Under the pieces are notes generated by a model. It did not search any database. It saw nothing but the letters and a program-made list of their open reading frames with translations, and was not told where the DNA came from. Shown here piece by piece: positions 57,746 to 64,000 of a stretch of 64,000 nucleotides of DNA (position 1 is the stretch's first letter; each line of letters starts with the position of its first letter). Both the position numbers and the translations under genes were made by a program. Source of the stretch: Piliocolobus tephrosceles (Eukaryota > Chordata > Mammalia > Primates > Cercopithecidae); the NCBI RefSeq assembly GCF_002776525.5, contig NC_045436.1, forward strand, positions 55,406,254-55,470,253, given 5' to 3'.

Positions 57746-60559
57746 AAATATAAGGCCATATTAGAAAGCTTTTATGGTTACATCACAATGTTCAAAATAA
57801 AAATGCCAGATATTTAATAATGTTATTGGGCTTAATCTATTCTATTTTGATTGATCACTGATAGGAAAATCTGTATTATTTTACATGAGTTTTGTTTCTT
57901 AGATTTCACAAACTTAAAGCAGCACCTAAAAGCATTAAGATATACATTTTAGACAGTTGTAAAGCACATTGCTAATTATACATAATATAAATAGAAGTAG
58001 AAAATATAATGACTATACCTCTAATATTTTGACTTATGTATACTATATTCTTGACATGCACTTGCCTGTATAAAATGAAGCTTAATAACATAAGAATATA
58101 ACCATCATTAATACAATTCAGAAACCCATACAGAATGATTAAAGTAACTCAAATTGCCCTTGATCATATTTCTGACCACTTATCATGACTGTCTTTATAC
58201 TGTCATTAGCTGAGCTTCTCTTTTATAGTTTTCTATGTCCTTGTCAAGTAATTACTTCAGAACCAGATCAATGAGAATCTATTAGAAAGAATTAAGATCA
58301 AACTCAGCCCAGATACCTTTTTCAATGTAGAACTGTCCTCTTTGACATTAGTATGGAACAATTAATATACATTTATGTTCACCACTGTCCCCAAATTCCC
58401 TTATTGGGCACAATAATTGCAAAGATTCAGGATGTTTTGCACAATTCAACATAGCCTCCAGAGGAAGATATATGCTATTATGACATCTGAAACTATACTA
58501 GTTCAATGAATTTCTCAGAAAGATGGTAAGTTTTTTGTGGTTGATATGCCTGAAGAAAATATTCTCCACAATGGGAAAGAAATGATTAAACCTGGCAGTG
58601 TTTCCTTTTACAAGCTATCAAAGTGAAAGGCTAGAAATTGCAGAACAGTGAATATATGCTGCTCAAACATCTATTGAAATAGTATTCAGAATTAGTACTG
58701 TAGCCAATATATTTAATTATAAATTTCAATGTAACAATTATTGGCTGAGAACATAATGAGAGCAGATAGACCATAGAGGTTGTGCTATCACTGTGCTAAA
58801 CATGTTTATAGTCTATTAAGTCCATTATAGTCCACAAATAAGGGAAATATAAATAAAATGTGTAAATATTATGAAAGATGTTCGAATCTGTATTGTGCCA
58901 ATAAAAGAACGTCAATAACTCATAGAAAATATTATTTTCGGTGTTTTAAAATTTAGTTGCTCCTGAATTTCTCTAGTTAAAAATAATTTTGTATATATAT
59001 ATATGTATTTTTAATTTTGAATTTGTCTTGTATTATTATATAAGAGTGACTTGTTCTTACTTTGAAAAGTCTTGAATATACAGAAAATGTAAGGCTAAAG
59101 TTACAAGTACATATAATCTCATTACCCAGAAGCAATTACTACTAATATTTTGGTAGGTTTATAGCCAATAATTTCTGATAACATTTTTAAAAAGTTAGTG
59201 CATATAAAATTTTGTATCTCTATGTTTACCATTTCACATTATAGCATCACAACTTGTAAGTATTTACAAGTGTTACTCAAATGCTCACCTTTTATCTTAT
59301 TTTCTCTTTTATTGCTGAACCTCAATAGGTTATTTACAATATTTCACTTTATATGTAACATTGATAAGAGCACCTTTGTCAAGATATTGAGATATTTCCT
59401 CAACCATCCTACTTATTATGTCTTCAGGAATTGAAATTACTTGTTCAAAAAGAAAAAAAAAAAAGAGAGAAAAAGAAAAAAAAAAACACACATTTTAGAA
59501 ATTCTTGCTACATACTTCCAAGTAATTTTCCTAAGTACCAATGCCCACTGCCAAAATATATTTATCTCACTATATCTCTGTATTTATGTATGCTAAATGT
59601 GATCTATTTCTGTATTATTGTTATTTTGAACTATATTTCTCTGTTCAGAGTTTGGATAAATATTTTCACCTCTTTTTATAATTTTTTTATGAGTTGATGA
59701 AAACAAACTGTTATTTTCATGTTTTCCATTCAGAGTTATTTAGGTTTTTTTGAAAATACTTTCTTATACGCTCACTTTGGAAACATTGTATGCATTAGGT
59801 AAGTCTACTAGTAAAACAACAATCAAATTTTCCACATTAGAGGACAAAGTTATGGCAAGACATCTATAATCCATTCACACTGGCTAAGTCAAAGCATGGA
59901 ATAGTTCAGGAAGCTGCCAAATATTTTGTGCTTTGAAAAAGTCAAATACTTGATTGGCTAATACATTTTCAAAATTTTTCTCAAAAACATGGTTTACGCC
60001 ACCGTATATGCAGTTTAAAACATGTTAAAAGTTGTTCTAAAGTACCAAGATTTTATTTGAAACAAAATAACCGTTTAATACTCCTTCCTCAAGTTCATGA
60101 AAGCTGCTTTAACTTAGGAGTGGAGAGCAACATAGCAAACTAGATGATTTCCTAGAAATCTTTAACTTTGTACCATCACTGGAGGATGTTTAACAGGATT
60201 ATAATTGAATAACAGATTTCATTATAGTTTACACATCTTAGATTATGATGACTGCTGTCAAAGTCTCTGAGATTTACTATTTCTCTTTTAAAATATGACG
60301 TAGTAAAAGTTTCATTCAGTAAAACAGTTTATCTCCTTTTTCTAATAATTGTAGAAGGTGAAAATAGTTTTGACAATAAAATGTTTGTATTATTCTACTT
60401 TTAAGAGTATTTTAGTCAATTTATTAACTTGGAAACTCAAGACATTATTTACGTCTATTTTCTTTTTGGTCATACAGATATTTTTTAAAATGCCATAAAG
60501 TTGATATTAGTATTATTTACCCAAAAAGGTCTATAGTTTTGGGTGTAGTAGATAGGATG
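57746..60559. other. Long unassigned AT-rich stretch
   Basis: About 2.8 kb. 59100-59440 may be an old LINE piece ('AATCTCATTACCCAGAAGC'). A-rich low complexity at 59450-59487. No convincing open frame. Confidence 0.45.
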
Positions 60560-60795
60560 ATAATTAGGCTCACAGGCTGAGATTATTTTACTTATGTTGA
60601 AATTGAGGTATAATCTCATACGGAATCTATGATATTGAGAAGGCTATTTAACTTTATTACATATAATCTTTCTCATTTATAAAATGAAGACTAAGATAAT
60701 AACAATTTGAATTGTATGGGATAGATGAGATAATACATGTAAAGCATTTAGTCCAATACCTGGCAATAAGGTGATTGGCAATTACTAAACATTAC
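60560..60795 (+). mobile_element. MIR SINE
   Basis: 'ATCTTTCTCATTTATAAAAT', 'ACATGTAAAGCATTTAGTCC' and AATACCTGGCAATAAG follow MIR order. Confidence 0.75.
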
Positions 60796-60807
60796 TAAAG
60801 AAGTAGT

Positions 60808-61897
60808 GCTAGGTATCGGGGGAAACCCCACCCTTGATATTTAACTGTGGGTTCTTTTCTATTTTCCTAAGCGTCTTGGCTGGTTTGAGAAATAAAGGGA
60901 AAGAGTACAAAACAGAGAAATTTTAAAACTGCATGTCCAGGGGAGACATCAATGTCAGCAGGTTCTGTGATGTTCTCCGAGTGGTAAAACCAGCAAGTTT
61001 ATATTAGCGATTTTCAAAAGGGGAGGGAGTGCATGAATAGGGTGTGGGTCACAGAGATCACATACTTGACAAGATAATAAAATATCACAAAGCAAATGGA
61101 GGCAGGGCGAGATCACAGGACCTCAGGATGGGGCAAAATTAAAATTGCTAATGAAGTTTCGTGCATGCATTGTCATTGATAACAACTTAACAGGAGACAG
61201 GGTTTGAGAGCAGACAACCTGTCTGACCAAAATGTATTAGGCAGGAATTTCCTCATCCTAATAAGCCTTGGAGCATTACAGGAGACCAGGGCTTATTTCA
61301 TCCCTTCAGCTTTGACCATAAAAGACGACTGCCCCCAGGGGGCCATTTATAGACCTACGCTCAGGACACATTCTCTTTCTTAGGGACGTTCCTTGCTGAG
61401 AGAAAGAATTCAGCATATTTCTCCTATTTGCCTTCGAAACAAGAGAAATATGGCTCTGTTCCGTCTGGCTCACCGGTAGTCAGAGTCCAAAGTCTTATCT
61501 CCCTTGTCCCCTGAAGATTGCTGTTATCTTGTTCTTTTTTCAAGGTGCCCAGATTTCATATTGTTCAAACACACAAGCTCTACAAACAATTTGTGCAGTT
61601 AACACAATCATCACAGGGTCCTGAGGCGACATACATCCTCTTCAACTTAGGAAGATGATGAAATTAAGAGATTAAATACAGGCATAGGAAATCACAAGGG
61701 TATTGATTAGGGAAGTGATAAGTGTCCATGAAATCTTCACAATTTATTTTCAGAGATTGCACTAAAGACAGGTGTAAGACATTATAAAAGTATTAATTTG
61801 GGGAACTAATAAATGTTCATGAAATCTTCACAATTTATGTTCTTCTGCCATGGCTTCAGCTGGTCCCTCCACTAGGGGTCCCTGACTTCCCACAACA
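60808..61897 (-). mobile_element. HERV-K (ERV2)-type solo LTR, MER11-like
   Basis: About 1.09 kb, antisense. Its 5' end (TGTTGTGGGAAGTCAGGGAC on the - strand) is at 61897 and its 3' end (CCCCCGATACCTA) at about 60809. Family boxes are present: TGGCTGGTTTGAGAAATAAA near 60877 on the + strand and 'GGTCCTGAGGCGACATACAT' near 61617. The text 'CATGAAATCTTCACAATTTA' occurs twice (61728 and 61817), an internal duplication I recall from MER11. No internal genes follow. A clear 6-bp target duplication was not found. Confidence 0.85.
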
Positions 61898-63684
61898 ACT
61901 GGGAATAATATGGTTGGTATTTTATGGAAGATGATTTATTTTAAGGTACATAAGTGTCATTGTTTTTTGGAAAAAGTAATATTTTATGACAAACTAAAAT
62001 GCCATCTTTAATACACCTATTAAAAGAATTAGATAAAAACTTTCAATTAACATCATTATAAGAATGAATGTCTAAGTATAGTAAATAAATATAAAACCCT
62101 ATTATATAAAATTGAGAATAGATGGCTCATATCTTATGCTTAGTCTTTCCTCGATTCCATATCATGTCCTCAGAAGAGCTTCTTTTTTTCTGTCATAGTT
62201 TTATTTTGTTTTCGTTTTCAGTGGTGGTTGTGGGCATAAAAAATCTTATCTATTCCAAAACCTTATCCTTTATGCAGCTTGTATATTTTGGAGCGTTTAG
62301 TTAATCCAAACATGATTTTATCCATTTATAACTGATGTAGTAATAGTTACCAGTAATTACATACCATAAAGTTGACAGTGTTCATAACTTGCAGTATCAA
62401 CACTTTTTTTTTTTTTTTTTTTTTTGCAACATTGGTTTGCCTTTAGCAGAAGATCACACTTTGAGATTGGGAAGCATAAGTAAAACTACATAAAATTTTT
62501 CCACACCAGTTTTGAACCAAATAAGAGATTTAGAGAGATGATAAGTAAAATATCAGCAATACTACTAAGAAAGAAATTTAGAGAATGTGATGTAGAAGTG
62601 TCAAAATAGACTTGTAAATATAAGCAACCTACCAAATACCTTGAACACACTTTTTCCAGAGAAGCCTGCCTACATTTTAGAAGTTAAATACTACCCCAGT
62701 TAGCCTCCCCATAATAAGAAGTGTGTTCTTGGATGCATCCTTGCTGTAGGCACAAGACCAAAGCAAGCAATTCCTGTAGGCAGAAAGAGACAAAAGTAGC
62801 TGTGCCACCCACTCACTTTCTAGAAACTGAGAAAGGCTGAAAAAGCCCAGGTAGCATATTCTTGGGACATGCTTCTTAAGGAAAGAGGAGGGGAAGGACT
62901 TGGTATTTTCCCTACTTTCTTATAGCTATCATATGAGGTCATTGACCTTGTTACCAAGATTATAGTATTCGAAGCATTATTTTTCTTCCCTTTATAGTGG
63001 GTTTGTACAAGATGTGATCTAAATACGTACATACATACAATATTAGCTTAAATAGAAAAAACAATCACAAAGAAATGTTATAAATTGAACTAGATGAAAA
63101 TTAATAAATTCTTATAATTAGCCCAATCCATGAGCAGCATGGAAAAAACAAAACTCTGTTCACTCTTTCTCAACTGTAAAATATTTTCATGTGAGTAATC
63201 CTCATGACCTAAAATAAATAGGATTATTTTAGTTATATTTGTATATATTTTGCTTAAATATTAAGTACACATTTCACATATATATTACAAAACTTAAATG
63301 GTGAATGGCTTCTAATCATGTCTGCATTGAAATTTATGCTTCTTAACCTGACACTAGAGCCATAAGATTGGACTGTTTCAACTCACCATGTTTTTAACCA
63401 AAGATATTCTCTGCACTTTTTCACTTTACCTAGTAATCTCTCTTCCCTGTTGTTTGCTTGGATTGAGTCATCTTGATTTTCAGATAGTGAGTAAAACATC
63501 ACTTTCTCTGAGAAGCCAATTTTCACAGCCCAATCTAAAGCAGATCCCTAGTGCCATAATCTCGTAATTAACCAGTGTTTTAAAATATTTGATTTTCCTA
63601 GTAAACTTAAGCCCATGAGGGTTTTGTTTAGCTCTGGTTGCCCATTGTCTATAGTATATGAAAAGCAGTAGCCACTCCAAAACC
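61898..63684. other. Unassigned sequence with poly-T
   Basis: Poly-T at 62402-62425. 62640-63020 is less AT-rich but not recognised; a 70-codon antisense frame there has no support. Confidence 0.5.
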
Positions 63685-63722
63685 AACTTTTTGAATAAAT
63701 GAATGAATGAATGAGTGAATTA
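63685..63722 (+). repeat. (GAAT)n-rich, possible L2 3' end
   Basis: 'TTGAATAAATGAATGAATGA' and ATGAGTGAATT, as at L2 3' termini; too short to be sure. Confidence 0.4.
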
Positions 63723-63774
63723 CTTTGCTCAATCTTCTTCCAGCTGCTAGCATCATAGCTACATTGTTATCATT

Positions 63775-64000
63775 TATTTACTTGGATTACTAAAATAACC
63801 TTACAAAAAATCTCTGCATCTAATTTTGCTTTATACTAATCCATTATTCATACCCTCTTCACTACAAAGAATGATCTTGTAAAGTATAAATCTACAAAGA
63901 ATGATCTTGCAAAGTATAAATCTGATCACAATCCCATCCCTTCCTTAAAGCCCTCCCATTATTTTCTGTTGTACTAATAAAAGATAAAAATACTCATTAT
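63775..64000 (+). mobile_element. L2 LINE fragment, runs off the right edge
   Basis: Sense L2-like text ('GTATAAATCTGATCACAATC', 'CCTTCCTTAAAGCCCTCCCA'). It contains a 30-bp tandem duplication at 63862-63921. Confidence 0.5.
63862..63921. repeat. 30-bp tandem duplication
   Basis: Two copies of a unit beginning CTACAAAGAATGATCTTG and ending AAAGTATAAAT; they differ at one base. Confidence 0.95.

Noticed and set aside
1..64000. CRISPR array, phage, defence or secretion system
   Set aside because: The window is primate nuclear DNA; the tandem repeats are microsatellites and the long frames are retroelement remnants.

Overview
The window is AT-rich primate nuclear DNA and is mostly retroelement debris. 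I see no intact protein-coding gene, tRNA, rRNA or CRISPR array, and nothing of bacterial or phage character. Three young Alu copies (4057, 41392, 52959) carry 'GGCTCAAGCCTGTAATCC' near the 5' end, 'GGGCGAGGTGGCGGG' in the right arm and 'GAGATCTGGCCACTGC' (or GATCCGG) near the 3' end. From memory these mark the cercopithecoid (Old World monkey) AluY lineage and differ from human AluY, so the organism is probably a macaque, baboon or relative. All repeat family names here are pattern recognition; no database was searched.

Layout. 1-3480 is an old L1M on the + strand, split by an MLT1A solo LTR with a perfect GCATA target duplication. 3481-11480 is mostly unassigned AT-rich DNA with three Alus and a less AT-rich patch at 10690-11290 that contains a candidate spliced exon on the - strand. 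11481-12474 is a HERV-K-type solo LTR. 12475-15694 holds an (ATATT)n microsatellite, an AluJ and a MADE1 palindrome. 15695-21715 is an older 5'-inverted L1 that hosts a younger 5'-inverted L1PA. 21440-26280 is a rearranged block of a MaLR (MST/THE1-type) provirus and a Tigger1 DNA transposon, including a 127-bp duplication.

26281-32479 is unassigned DNA with a second partial MaLR, L2, MER5A and L1 fragments. 32480-38690 is a nearly full-length but dead L1PA on the - strand: ORF1 has a single nonsense codon, and ORF2 has several disruptions including loss of a key endonuclease residue. 38691-49215 holds an Alu-in-AluJ nest, MLT1 LTRs, a young AluY, a 2.6-kb L1M 5' half, MIR and L2. 49216-64000 holds an AluY with a 47-T tail, L2, a further AluY, a class-I ERV solo LTR, an L1 3' end, MLT1, MIR, a MER11-like HERV-K solo LTR and an L2 piece at the right edge.

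No genes work together here. The biology readable from the sequence is insertion chronology (nesting and target duplications), two L1 twin-priming events, and a few elements with possible regulatory or transcribed potential: two HERV-K LTRs, one ERV1 LTR, the MADE1 hairpin and the candidate exon near 11.1-11.25 kb.
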